Below, one piece after another: positions 18,096 through 25,800 of a stretch of 64,000 bases of DNA; the first letter of the stretch is position 1; the number at the start of each line of letters is the position of its first letter. The notes beneath the pieces were generated by a model, which was given only the letters and a program-made list of their open reading frames with translations, was not told the origin of the DNA and did not search any database. The DNA comes from Rickettsiales bacterium. GTDB taxonomy: Bacteria; Pseudomonadota; Alphaproteobacteria; Rickettsiales; UBA998. A program made the position numbers and the translations under genes. The stretch lies in the NCBI GenBank assembly GCA_028279475.1, contig JANQNR010000002.1, positions 62,001-126,000 on the forward strand. Direction: 5' to 3'.

Positions 18096-19073
18096 ATGAA
18101 ACGCTATTATGAAACAAAAGTAACGCCAGACATGCTGGAAACGGATTTTACCCAGCGAAATAAGCGTTCCATGCTGAAAACACTTTTTTATTATGCAACC
18201 GGTCTGATGTGTGTGATCGCCTTTTATTATACGCAAGGCTGGTTTGGGTTGAACATCCCGTTTGTACTCGTTCTTGTGTTGGTGTTAGGGCTGTTGACCA
18301 CCTACTCGGTGATTACCATGCAGAGTCATCTGGATCTTGTCACGTCCATCGAATTTCAAAACGCACTGTTTTCTTCTGCATTTCGTGAGGGCAAGCTGTT
18401 TTCGCTGATTGTCAGTAACGATGAGCAGATGTATTATGCAGATGCTGATTTTTGCAAGCTTTATCCGGCGTTAGCTAAAGGAAACGGGCAGATACTGGAT
18501 CAGTTGATTCAGGATTCCGACGACCCGATTGACAATAATGCGATGCTGCAAAACGCCCTGCTGCGCCGTGAGCAGGCCACATTCGATATATACGTGAATC
18601 ACGAGCAATCCCGTGTGAAGGCCAGGTTGACGATGACGCCCCTGCAACGTCCTCGCGGGTATTTTTACGTCAGTGCCCGACGCTATGTGGAGCATCGGTC
18701 GTCACGGGACGAGCCCTTGCATCAGGAGCCGCGGCCGCAAGAATTGGAAGCGGTTCTGGATATGCTAGTGACACAGGCCGAGGACGCCATCTATATTTTG
18801 AATTCTAATGGCCAGATCATGACAGCCAGTCCTGCATTTTTGGCTCTGTTAGAAACAAGCCTGACAGATATTGCCGGTTCGTTCGTCACAAATCATCTGT
18901 TTAACCCACCACAGAAAGATGCATCTGCACTAGCCAGCACGACATTTGAAGGGCAGAAACTGAGTTTCCGTAAAAAATCCGGTGATATTCTGCTGGCGGA
19001 GGTAACGCATACGCCGGTTGGCGGAAGCGGGCAGCAGGTGTGGATGACTGTTGGGAAAGTAGTGGTACGCTAA
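18096..19073 (+). CDS. CckA N-terminal half: two membrane helices and PAS domain
   Basis: A 325-residue protein with two membrane helices (about residues 29-48 and 52-70) and two PAS-like sensory segments, the second starting near QAEDAIYILNSNG. It ends at the last strand of the PAS fold (VWMTVGKVVV) without any kinase domain. In other alphaproteobacteria this module is the front part of the single-chain hybrid kinase CckA. Here its stop codon overlaps the start of the kinase-bearing gene as TAATG, in a different frame. I chose ATG 18096; its ribosome site is weak, and a start near 18018 or at 18132 is possible. It may tether the downstream kinase as a separate subunit. Confidence 0.8.
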   Translation: MKRYYETKVTPDMLETDFTQRNKRSMLKTLFYYATGLMCVIAFYYTQGWFGLNIPFVLVLVLVLGLLTTYSVITMQSHLDLVTSIEFQNALFSSAFREGKLFSLIVSNDEQMYYADADFCKLYPALAKGNGQILDQLIQDSDDPIDNNAMLQNALLRREQATFDIYVNHEQSRVKARLTMTPLQRPRGYFYVSARRYVEHRSSRDEPLHQEPRPQELEAVLDMLVTQAEDAIYILNSNGQIMTASPAFLALLETSLTDIAGSFVTNHLFNPPQKDASALASTTFEGQKLSFRKKSGDILLAEVTHTPVGGSGQQVWMTVGKVVVR

Positions 19074-20668
19074 TGTTTGAGTGGTTTACGCGCTCCTCAG
19101 CAGATACCTCCCACCTGTTATCAAACTTTATTACGGCATGTCCGATCGCCATTGCTGAGTTAGATGCAGACGCACGTATTATGCGTACCAATCATCCCTG
19201 CCGCCAAATATTACGATCCACGCAGGAACACAGCATGTTGTTCTCCGATGTGATTGCCGAAGCGGAACGGGACGGGTTTATAAAGCTGGTGCAGGCGGTG
19301 CAATCCGGTGAGCCGGTGCCTGTAGAGGCTACCTACACCTTAACCATCCCGGAGCAGAAGGATGTGGTGGTTTCGCTCAGTCTGACAGCCGTTCCCGGTG
19401 CTATGGATGATGACCCGATTCAGCTATATGCATTTTTGAGTGATATGACTGAGCAGAAGAATCTGGAGATGCGTTTTGCTCATTCCCAGAAAATGCAGGC
19501 TGTGGGACAATTGGCCGGTGGGGTTGCACACGATTTCAATAATCTGCTTACGGCCATGATTGGGTTTTGTGACCTACTATTGATGCGCCATCCTGCCGGC
19601 GATCCTTCCTTTGCCGATATTATGCAGATCAAGCAGAATGCTAATCGTGCGGCAAATCTCGTCCGGCAATTATTGGCGTTTTCCCGCCGTCAAACCTTGC
19701 AGCCCAAGCGTATTGATCTAATGGATTTATTGTCCGAACTCTCTAATCTGATGCGCCGTCTGATTGGGGAGAATATCGAATTACATATCGACCATCAACG
19801 TGGATTATGGCCGGTAAAGGTCGATCAAGGGCAATTGGAACAGGTGCTTATCAACCTGGCCGTCAATGCCCGCGATGCTATGCCCGAGGGAGGGAAGCTT
19901 AACATCCGCACAGCCAATATCACCATTGATAATACCGGCATTCCCGATAAGCAGTTACGCGTTCCCCCGCAGGAAGACATGATTGCTCCCGGTGACTATG
20001 TCGAAGTGGTGATTGATGATACGGGCACTGGCATTCCGGAAGATGTCATTGACAATATTTTCGAACCGTTCTTTTCCACCAAGGAAGTTGGTAGCGGCAC
20101 AGGTCTGGGATTATCGACCGTATATGGTATCATCAAACAGACAGGCGGGTATATCTATCTGAAAACCAGTCCGAGAAAGGGCACCAGTTTCCATCTGTAT
20201 ATTCCCCGATTGCATGATAGCGCAACCGATACGCCGGAAGAAGGTAGCGAACAGCCGGATGCACAGGATCTGACCGGCGCAGCCACTGTCCTGCTGGTGG
20301 AAGATGAAACCCCGGTTCGAATTTTCGCGGCTCGGGCATTGCAGAATAAAGGATACCATGTGCTGGAAGCAGATTGCGGCGAAAGCGGTATTGAAGTTTA
20401 TGAAGCGAACCACCAGCGTATTGAAGCAATTATTACCGATGTGGTCATGCCCGGCATGAACGGTCCGGCGATGATTGATGCACTGGATGAAACATTTTCG
20501 GATTCCATGCGCAATGTACGTGTTATTTTTATGTCCGGCTATACGGAAGAAGCGTTTGCCGATGGCTATGATGGTGAGCGTGAGTTTAATTTTCTTTCCA
20601 AGCCTTTTACCCTGAAACAGTTAGCTGCCAAATTGAAAGAATTGACCCATACGGCGGACGCCTCCTGA
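19073..20668 (+). CDS. cckA: CckA-type hybrid histidine kinase, C-terminal half (PAS-HisKA-HATPase-REC)
   Basis: A 531-residue protein. The N-terminal ~135 residues are a PAS domain. The dimerisation/phospho-acceptor helix [20 protein letters not shown] is a diagnostic CckA sequence (phospho-His in VAHDFNN). The HATPase domain has its N-box ([14 protein letters not shown]) and G-boxes ([18 protein letters not shown]). A receiver domain begins ATVLLVEDE, with the acceptor Asp in IITDVVMPG. CckA feeds phosphate through ChpT to CtrA and CpdR in the alphaproteobacterial cell cycle. No membrane segment is present; these lie in the preceding gene, which overlaps by one base (TAATG). gmhB follows after 2 bp. 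Confidence 0.93.
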   Translation: MFEWFTRSSADTSHLLSNFITACPIAIAELDADARIMRTNHPCRQILRSTQEHSMLFSDVIAEAERDGFIKLVQAVQSGEPVPVEATYTLTIPEQKDVVVSLSLTAVPGAMDDDPIQLYAFLSDMTEQKNLEMRFAHSQKMQAVGQLAGGVAHDFNNLLTAMIGFCDLLLMRHPAGDPSFADIMQIKQNANRAANLVRQLLAFSRRQTLQPKRIDLMDLLSELSNLMRRLIGENIELHIDHQRGLWPVKVDQGQLEQVLINLAVNARDAMPEGGKLNIRTANITIDNTGIPDKQLRVPPQEDMIAPGDYVEVVIDDTGTGIPEDVIDNIFEPFFSTKEVGSGTGLGLSTVYGIIKQTGGYIYLKTSPRKGTSFHLYIPRLHDSATDTPEEGSEQPDAQDLTGAATVLLVEDETPVRIFAARALQNKGYHVLEADCGESGIEVYEANHQRIEAIITDVVMPGMNGPAMIDALDETFSDSMRNVRVIFMSGYTEEAFADGYDGEREFNFLSKPFTLKQLAAKLKELTHTADAS

Positions 20669-20670
20669 AC

Positions 20671-21243
20671 ATGACGCCAGGAAAGCTGGTATTGCTGGAT
20701 CGTGATGGCGTGATGAATCACGACCTGTCTCCTCATGGGGTGACTGCACCGGAGGCGCTGGTACTGTATCCGAATACCGCGCCGGCCATCCGACTGTTAC
20801 GTGACAAAGGCTGGAACATTGCCGTGGTTACCAATCAATCCGCCATCGGCAAGGGGCTGTTGACCGAAGCGGGGTTGCATGCCATTCACCAGCGTATGCA
20901 GGACGAGCTGGCCGCTTCTGGGGCATGGATTGACCGCATCTATTATTGTCCGGATGCGCCCAATGCTCCGACACATCGTCGTAAACCCGGTGACGGCATG
21001 CTGCGTGAAGCATTGAGGGATTTTCAGGCCGACCCATCCCACACTCCCCTGATTGGTGACGCATTGCGTGATTTGCAGGCAGCCGCCTCCGCCGAATGTC
21101 CGCGTTATCTGGTGGCGACCGGCAAGGGGGCGGTGACACGCGAACAACTGACACCGGAAGTGAAACCGGTTACGTGTTGTGAGGATATACTGGACGCCGC
21201 GCGTCAAATCATCGTAGACTTCCCCCATGGCATGGGTAGCTAA
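20671..21243 (+). CDS. gmhB: D-glycero-D-manno-heptose 1,7-bisphosphate phosphatase-like HAD hydrolase
   Basis: A 190-residue HAD-superfamily phosphatase. The nucleophile motif LDRDGVM is at residues 9-15, followed by AVVTNQSAIGKG and RRKPGDGM, then LIGDALRDLQAA with the Mg-binding acid. GmhB removes the 7-phosphate in ADP-heptose synthesis for LPS core. The zinc loop of classical GmhB (CxH...CxC) is not conserved: only one cysteine remains (YYCPDAPNAP). It could therefore be a zinc-free subtype or a related sugar-phosphate phosphatase. It sits 2 bp after the cckA half and overlaps the next gene by 17 bp. Confidence 0.8.
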   Translation: MTPGKLVLLDRDGVMNHDLSPHGVTAPEALVLYPNTAPAIRLLRDKGWNIAVVTNQSAIGKGLLTEAGLHAIHQRMQDELAASGAWIDRIYYCPDAPNAPTHRRKPGDGMLREALRDFQADPSHTPLIGDALRDLQAAASAECPRYLVATGKGAVTREQLTPEVKPVTCCEDILDAARQIIVDFPHGMGS

Positions 21244-21799
21244 ATGGATGGTGATTGGCAGTTTGGTACTGCTGAGCATATGGGGGGCCGGGTTATGGCT
21301 ATTTGTTCGGCATGTGCCAGATGCTTCTGAACCCACGCGTCAGTATGACGCCATTATTGCTCTGACGGGTGGTGAACAACGGCTTTCCCATGCGATTGAT
21401 TTACTGCTCCGTGACACGGCGCCGGTCTTGTTTATCAGCGGCGTTGCGGACGGGTTCCGGTTCGAGGATTTACAAGGGGATATACCCGCCTCGCTCAAAC
21501 CTCGCATTCATTATGGTGAGCACGCCCGTTCCACGGTTGGTAATGCTGAGGAGGCAGCACAATGGCTGGAGACCACGTCCCATCAACGCCTCCTGATCGT
21601 CACCGCCAATTACCACATGCCGCGGGTGATGTTGTTATTCGGACATTATTTATCTGGGTATCAGCTGGACTATGCTCCGGTCGATCCGCCCCAGTTTCAT
21701 CGCGAACGTTGGTGGCAACATCAAAATTCGCGTCGCCTGGTGTTTTCCGAGTACCATAAATGGCTAGTCACCTGGATGCGGTTACAGGCGCGTGGCTGA
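21227..21799 (+). CDS. YdcF/ElyC-like DUF218 membrane protein
   Basis: A 190-residue protein with one N-terminal membrane helix (about residues 8-28) and a DUF218 domain. Family motifs are YDAIIALTGGEQRLSHAI, VLFISGV, STVGNAEEAA and LLIVTANYHMPRVMLLF. DUF218 proteins (ElyC, SanA, YdcF) act in envelope or undecaprenyl carrier metabolism in E. coli, though the reaction is not settled. It overlaps gmhB, so an envelope sugar role is plausible by context. Confidence 0.82.
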   Translation: MAWVAKWMVIGSLVLLSIWGAGLWLFVRHVPDASEPTRQYDAIIALTGGEQRLSHAIDLLLRDTAPVLFISGVADGFRFEDLQGDIPASLKPRIHYGEHARSTVGNAEEAAQWLETTSHQRLLIVTANYHMPRVMLLFGHYLSGYQLDYAPVDPPQFHRERWWQHQNSRRLVFSEYHKWLVTWMRLQARG

Positions 21800-21809
21800 T
21801 ATGTTGAGC

Positions 21810-21849
21810 AAAAAAAATACCTGCTCAGGTCAGAAACCGTGTTGCAGGT
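21810..21849 (-). terminator. Intrinsic terminator of the 111-aa minus-strand gene
   Basis: On the minus strand, ACCTGC and GCAGGT pair around a 19-base loop and are followed by A and seven T residues. It lies immediately after the stop codon at 21851. Confidence 0.55.
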
Positions 21850-21850
21850 G

Positions 21851-22186
21851 TTAAGCGCTGTTCGTGGTGAATATGAGCCACGGATTTACATACCATGGTA
21901 TAATTAAATAATAATCTACCATGAGAACCCTGAAGTAACTCTCGTCACTTCGGAGTATCATATTGCCGATTCTGGCAATCAACACTCCCGTGTCATCTTT
22001 CCCTTCCGAACCCGGAAATTTTACCACTTTTACATACCGGACAGTATAAACATGACCTTCGGTTAGTTTACACATGCTGTCGGTAAAAAAAATGTAGGTG
22101 GTGTCATCCACCAAACTTCCGAGAATCACCCGCGCTCCACTATTTTCAAACGAAGTCCAGGAAATGAGTTTTAAATTAATAGCCAT
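21851..22186 (-). CDS. Hypothetical protein (111 aa)
   Basis: An unrecognised 111-residue protein beginning MAINLKLISWTSFENSGARV. It reads like a small all-beta protein with alternating hydrophobic residues, and no signal peptide or membrane helix is obvious except a hydrophobic C-terminal region (VDYYLIIPWYVNPWLIF). A longer form starting at 22243 is possible; I prefer the internal Met because the upstream residues are unlike a domain. A T-rich hairpin directly after the stop supports a real gene. Codon use is more A/T-rich than its neighbours, which may indicate acquisition. Confidence 0.5.
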   Translation of the reverse strand: MAINLKLISWTSFENSGARVILGSLVDDTTYIFFTDSMCKLTEGHVYTVRYVKVVKFPGSEGKDDTGVLIARIGNMILRSDESYFRVLMVDYYLIIPWYVNPWLIFTTNSA

Positions 22187-22329
22187 GACTAGCTTAAAAC
22201 AACGACTGGAAATGAGTATATTAATGAACCTCAACAAAGTCACGTAATTTTTAAAAAAGTCGCCTGCTTAATGCTTGAGATACGTAGAGGATGCTGGTAC
22301 GGGTACGGGATTAACGATAAGGATTGACT

Positions 22330-23811
22330 ATGGGATCGCATCTACTTGCCATTGACCAAGGCACCACCAGCAGCCGGGCATTGCTGTTTAATGACCGCGC
22401 CGAGATGGTCGCATCACACCAGGAGGAGTTTCCACAAATCTTCCCGCAGCAAGGCTGGGTGGAGCATGACCCGATGGCCATTTGGCAGTCCGTAAAAACA
22501 TGCCTGGACGAAGTATTAAAAACGGAAGAGGTTGCGGCAATTGGTATCACCAACCAACGTGAAACCACCATCATCTGGGACAAAGCGACTGGGCAGCCGA
22601 TCCATAATGCCATTGTCTGGCAGGATCGCCGCACGGCACAGGCCATTGATGCCCTCAAGGCCAAAGGGCTGGAAGCCGAAGCCACGCAGCGCAGCGGACT
22701 GGTACTGGATGCGTATTTCTCCGCCAGCAAGATCGCCTGGATTCTCGATCATGTCGAAGGCGCACGCGCACGAGCCGATGCCGGAGAACTGGCATTCGGT
22801 ACCGTCGATAGCTGGTTGATCTGGCAGTTAACGGGTGGGCGACTGCATGTCACTGATGCGACCAATGCTTCACGCACTTTGCTCTATAATATTCATGACA
22901 ATGACTGGGATGACTGGCTGCTGGAATTGTTCAACGTACCGAAAGCTTTATTGCCGAAGATCGTCGATTCCTGTGCGATAATCGGCCATACGGATGCTAG
23001 TGTCACAGGCAAAGACATTCCCATTGCCGGAATTGCCGGCGATCAGCAAGCGGCTACGTTTGGCCATCTTTGCACCGAACCGGGCTATGCCAAGAATACC
23101 TACGGCACCGGCTGTTTCCTGGTCAGTCCGACAGGGGACACACCGGCAGCTTCATCGCATAAATTGCTCTCCACCGTCGCCTGGCAACGTAACGGACAGG
23201 TGAGCTACGCGTTAGAAGGGAGTATCTTCACCGCCGGGGCAGCAATTAACTGGGCAGCGGAGCAGATGGGCATCGGTAAGTCTGGGCGCGACATTACCCG
23301 CACAGCATCTGAGGCAGAGGATAATGGCGGCGTGTATTTCGTTCCGGCGCTGGCCGGGCTGGGCGCTCCGCATTGGAACCAATATGCACAGGGTACCTGG
23401 CTGGGGATCACTCGTGCCACGACACGGGCGCATCTGGCACGTGCCGTGCTGGAAGGCATTGCGTTTCAGGTACATGACATGGTGCGTGCGATGGAACAGG
23501 ATATTGGTGCGCCGCTGAAAGAACTGATGGTCGATGGTGGCGTGAGCCGTAGCGATGTGTTGCTGCAATTCCAGGCCGATATTTTAGGGATTCCGATTCT
23601 GCGTCCGCGCATGGTGGAGTCCACAGCGCAGGGCGTTGCATTCCTCGCTGGCTTAGCCGTAGGAATATGGCCGGACATGGAAGCATTGCGCGCCTTGCCG
23701 AAGGAGCATGACCGGTTTGAACCGTCCATGGACAACGCGGAGTGCGAGCGACTGCTCACACGCTGGAATAAGGCGCTAGCCGCAGCGGAACTGTGGAGTG
23801 AGGCGGCGTGA
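22330..23811 (+). CDS. glpK: Glycerol kinase
   Basis: A 493-residue FGGY-family kinase that phosphorylates glycerol to glycerol-3-phosphate. The N-terminus LLAIDQGTTSSRALLF is the ATP/phosphate motif. GITNQRETTIIWD, NAIVWQDRRT and NTYGTGCF are family signatures, and the FGGY C-terminal block is around MVDGGVSRSDVLLQFQADIL. The ATG at 22330 has an AAGGA site and gives the standard N-terminus; an upstream TTG start is rejected. The stop overlaps the start of glpD by four bases, so both steps from glycerol to dihydroxyacetone phosphate are co-expressed. No glpF transporter is adjacent. Confidence 0.97.
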   Translation: MGSHLLAIDQGTTSSRALLFNDRAEMVASHQEEFPQIFPQQGWVEHDPMAIWQSVKTCLDEVLKTEEVAAIGITNQRETTIIWDKATGQPIHNAIVWQDRRTAQAIDALKAKGLEAEATQRSGLVLDAYFSASKIAWILDHVEGARARADAGELAFGTVDSWLIWQLTGGRLHVTDATNASRTLLYNIHDNDWDDWLLELFNVPKALLPKIVDSCAIIGHTDASVTGKDIPIAGIAGDQQAATFGHLCTEPGYAKNTYGTGCFLVSPTGDTPAASSHKLLSTVAWQRNGQVSYALEGSIFTAGAAINWAAEQMGIGKSGRDITRTASEAEDNGGVYFVPALAGLGAPHWNQYAQGTWLGITRATTRAHLARAVLEGIAFQVHDMVRAMEQDIGAPLKELMVDGGVSRSDVLLQFQADILGIPILRPRMVESTAQGVAFLAGLAVGIWPDMEALRALPKEHDRFEPSMDNAECERLLTRWNKALAAAELWSEAA

Positions 23812-25367
23812 CGATTTCTCGCGCTGAACACATCGAACGCCTGAAAACCGAGACATTTGACCTCGTGATCATCGGTGGCGGAGCAACAGGTGCAGGTGCC
23901 GTGTTGGATGCCGCCAGCCGCGGGTTAAAGGTCGCGCTCATTGAACGTGCCGATTTCGCCTCCGGCACCAGCTCCAAAAGCACCAAGCTGGTGCATGGGG
24001 GGGTGCGTTACCTGGAGCAGGCGTTCAAAACCTTCGATATGGAGCATCTGGCATTGGTGCGTGAAGCGCTGGCGGAGCGTAAAACAGTACTGAGCATCGC
24101 CCCGCATTTAACCCGTGCACTGCCGCTCCTCATCCCGCTCTACAAACGCTGGCAGATTCCCTATTATTTCGTCGGACTGTGGCTCTATGATTTGCTCGCC
24201 GGATTCCGCAGCATCGGCCGCTCACACTTCCTTTCCGTCAAGAAGATCAACCGGCGTTTCCCGGCGCTGAACACGGACGGCATGACCGGGGGGATCGTTT
24301 ATTATGACGGGCAGTTCAACGATGCGCGCATGAATGTGGAACTGGTGATGACGGCGACGCAGCATGGCGCAGCCGTGGCCAACTATGTGCGCGTGGATAC
24401 GCTGGAAAAGCAGGATGGTACGCTGCATGGCTGTCAGGTGACCGATACCATCAGCGGAGAGAGTTTTTCCATTCAGGCGAAGGGAGTCATCAACGCCACT
24501 GGCCCGTTTGCCGATACCATTCGCACCATGGATGACTCGGAGGCGCAACCGATGGTACGCACCTCGTCGGGGACGCATATTATGGTGCCAGGGACGGTCT
24601 GCCCCGATGATCTGGGCATGCTGATCCCGAAGACCAGTGACGGGCGGGTGATTTTTGTGCTGCCATGGCAGGGGGTGACATTGATTGGCACAACGGATGA
24701 TGATGCGCCGCTAACGGATAATCCGCAGCCGACGGAAGAGGAAATTCTGTTTCTGCTCAAACAGGTGAATGGCTATTTCAAGACGGAATTGAAACGCCGG
24801 GATGTGATGGCGGCGTGGACGGGGCTGCGCCCACTGGTCAGCAAGACGCCGGGCGGATCGACGGCCAGCTTGTCGCGCAGCCATGTGATCCATACCTCGG
24901 ACAGTGGGCTGATGACAATTACCGGCGGTAAGTGGACGACCTATCGCAACATGGCCGAAGACGTGGTCGATGCGGCGGTGAAGCAGTTTGGATTGAGCGC
25001 GAGTCCTTGTCAGACGGCTACCACCACGCTGATCGGCGGCGAGGGCTATAGTGAGGCACTGTCGGAGACGTTGGCACGGGAGCATGATCTGGAGGCCGAG
25101 GTAGCAATTCATCTGGCTGACACGTATGGCGGGCGGGCACATGCTGTGCTGGCGCTGGCTGGGGAGGATGAACGGCTGATGCAGCGCCTGTGCGACCATC
25201 ACCCCTATATCGCTGCCGAGGCGCTCTATGCCCTGCGCTACGAGATGGCACAAACGCTGGACGATGTGCTGGCACGCCGTTTGCGCCTGCGCTTTATCGA
25301 TGAAGAAGCCGCCGAACATGCCGCCGGCGTACTGGCCGGACTGATGGAAGGTGAGCTGGCAGCTTGA
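23808..25367 (+). CDS. glpD: Aerobic glycerol-3-phosphate dehydrogenase
   Basis: A 519-residue FAD-dependent, membrane-associated enzyme that oxidises glycerol-3-phosphate to dihydroxyacetone phosphate and passes electrons to quinone. The dinucleotide fold is FDLVIIGGGATGAGAVLDAASRG, and the substrate-side signature is SSKSTKLVHGGVRYLEQ, then YYDGQFNDARMN. The C-terminal domain carries ITGGKWTTYRNMAEDVVD. Translation starts at GTG, which overlaps the glpK stop (GTGA). The product feeds triose-phosphate isomerase, encoded at 53.5 kb. Confidence 0.97.
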   Translation: MTISRAEHIERLKTETFDLVIIGGGATGAGAVLDAASRGLKVALIERADFASGTSSKSTKLVHGGVRYLEQAFKTFDMEHLALVREALAERKTVLSIAPHLTRALPLLIPLYKRWQIPYYFVGLWLYDLLAGFRSIGRSHFLSVKKINRRFPALNTDGMTGGIVYYDGQFNDARMNVELVMTATQHGAAVANYVRVDTLEKQDGTLHGCQVTDTISGESFSIQAKGVINATGPFADTIRTMDDSEAQPMVRTSSGTHIMVPGTVCPDDLGMLIPKTSDGRVIFVLPWQGVTLIGTTDDDAPLTDNPQPTEEEILFLLKQVNGYFKTELKRRDVMAAWTGLRPLVSKTPGGSTASLSRSHVIHTSDSGLMTITGGKWTTYRNMAEDVVDAAVKQFGLSASPCQTATTTLIGGEGYSEALSETLAREHDLEAEVAIHLADTYGGRAHAVLALAGEDERLMQRLCDHHPYIAAEALYALRYEMAQTLDDVLARRLRLRFIDEEAAEHAAGVLAGLMEGELAA

Positions 25368-25377
25368 TTAATAAGCG

Positions 25378-25701
25378 ATGTTTAGCTATACTGGCAAAGA
25401 CCTACAATTATTTTTGCTCATGAAAATCGTTGATTTTTTTCGTAAGCACCCAATTAGCCAAGCTGCATGGTTTGGTATTTTCGTTGCAATAGCCACCGCA
25501 GCACTGATCTACGGAACGCCTTTTGGGCGTAGTGGCGTCGACTGGTACTACGAAAAGCTTTACGGTCTATTCCGGCCGGAAACTTTTCTGGAGTCTGCAA
25601 TATGGATTCCGTTATTCATTGTAGTTAGTCTAGTACTGACCCCAGTGCTGCTTAAGTTGTTTAATGCCATTAGCCAATGGATGGACACTGAAAAAGGATA
25701 A
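25378..25701 (+). CDS. Hypothetical membrane protein (107 aa)
   Basis: A 107-residue protein with two membrane helices, about residues 27-46 and 77-96, separated by a ~30-residue polar loop. I do not recognise a family. Two starts are possible, ATG 25378 or ATG 25420 (MKIVDFFRK); neither has a strong ribosome site. It follows glpD by 10 bp and ends before a strong terminator, so it may be the last gene of the glp operon. Confidence 0.5.
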   Translation: MFSYTGKDLQLFLLMKIVDFFRKHPISQAAWFGIFVAIATAALIYGTPFGRSGVDWYYEKLYGLFRPETFLESAIWIPLFIVVSLVLTPVLLKLFNAISQWMDTEKG

Positions 25702-25726
25702 CGTAAAGTTTCACTGCAAACTGGTC

Positions 25727-25759
25727 AGAGTTGTTGCTTCGTGCGGCAACTCTTTTTTT
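25727..25759 (+). terminator. Strong intrinsic terminator upstream of valS
   Basis: AGAGTTGTTGC pairs with GCGGCAACTCT around a TTCGT loop, followed by seven T residues. It ends about 41 bp before the valS start codon. Confidence 0.75.
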
Positions 25760-25800
25760 GTTCCTTTACTCCCACCCCCCGCCTGCGCTACAAGGCGGAG

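Noticed and set aside
24711-25319. 202-codon open frame opposite glpD
   Set aside because: Antisense to the C-terminal half of glpD, rich in His, Arg and Cys as expected of a shadow, with no recognised motif.
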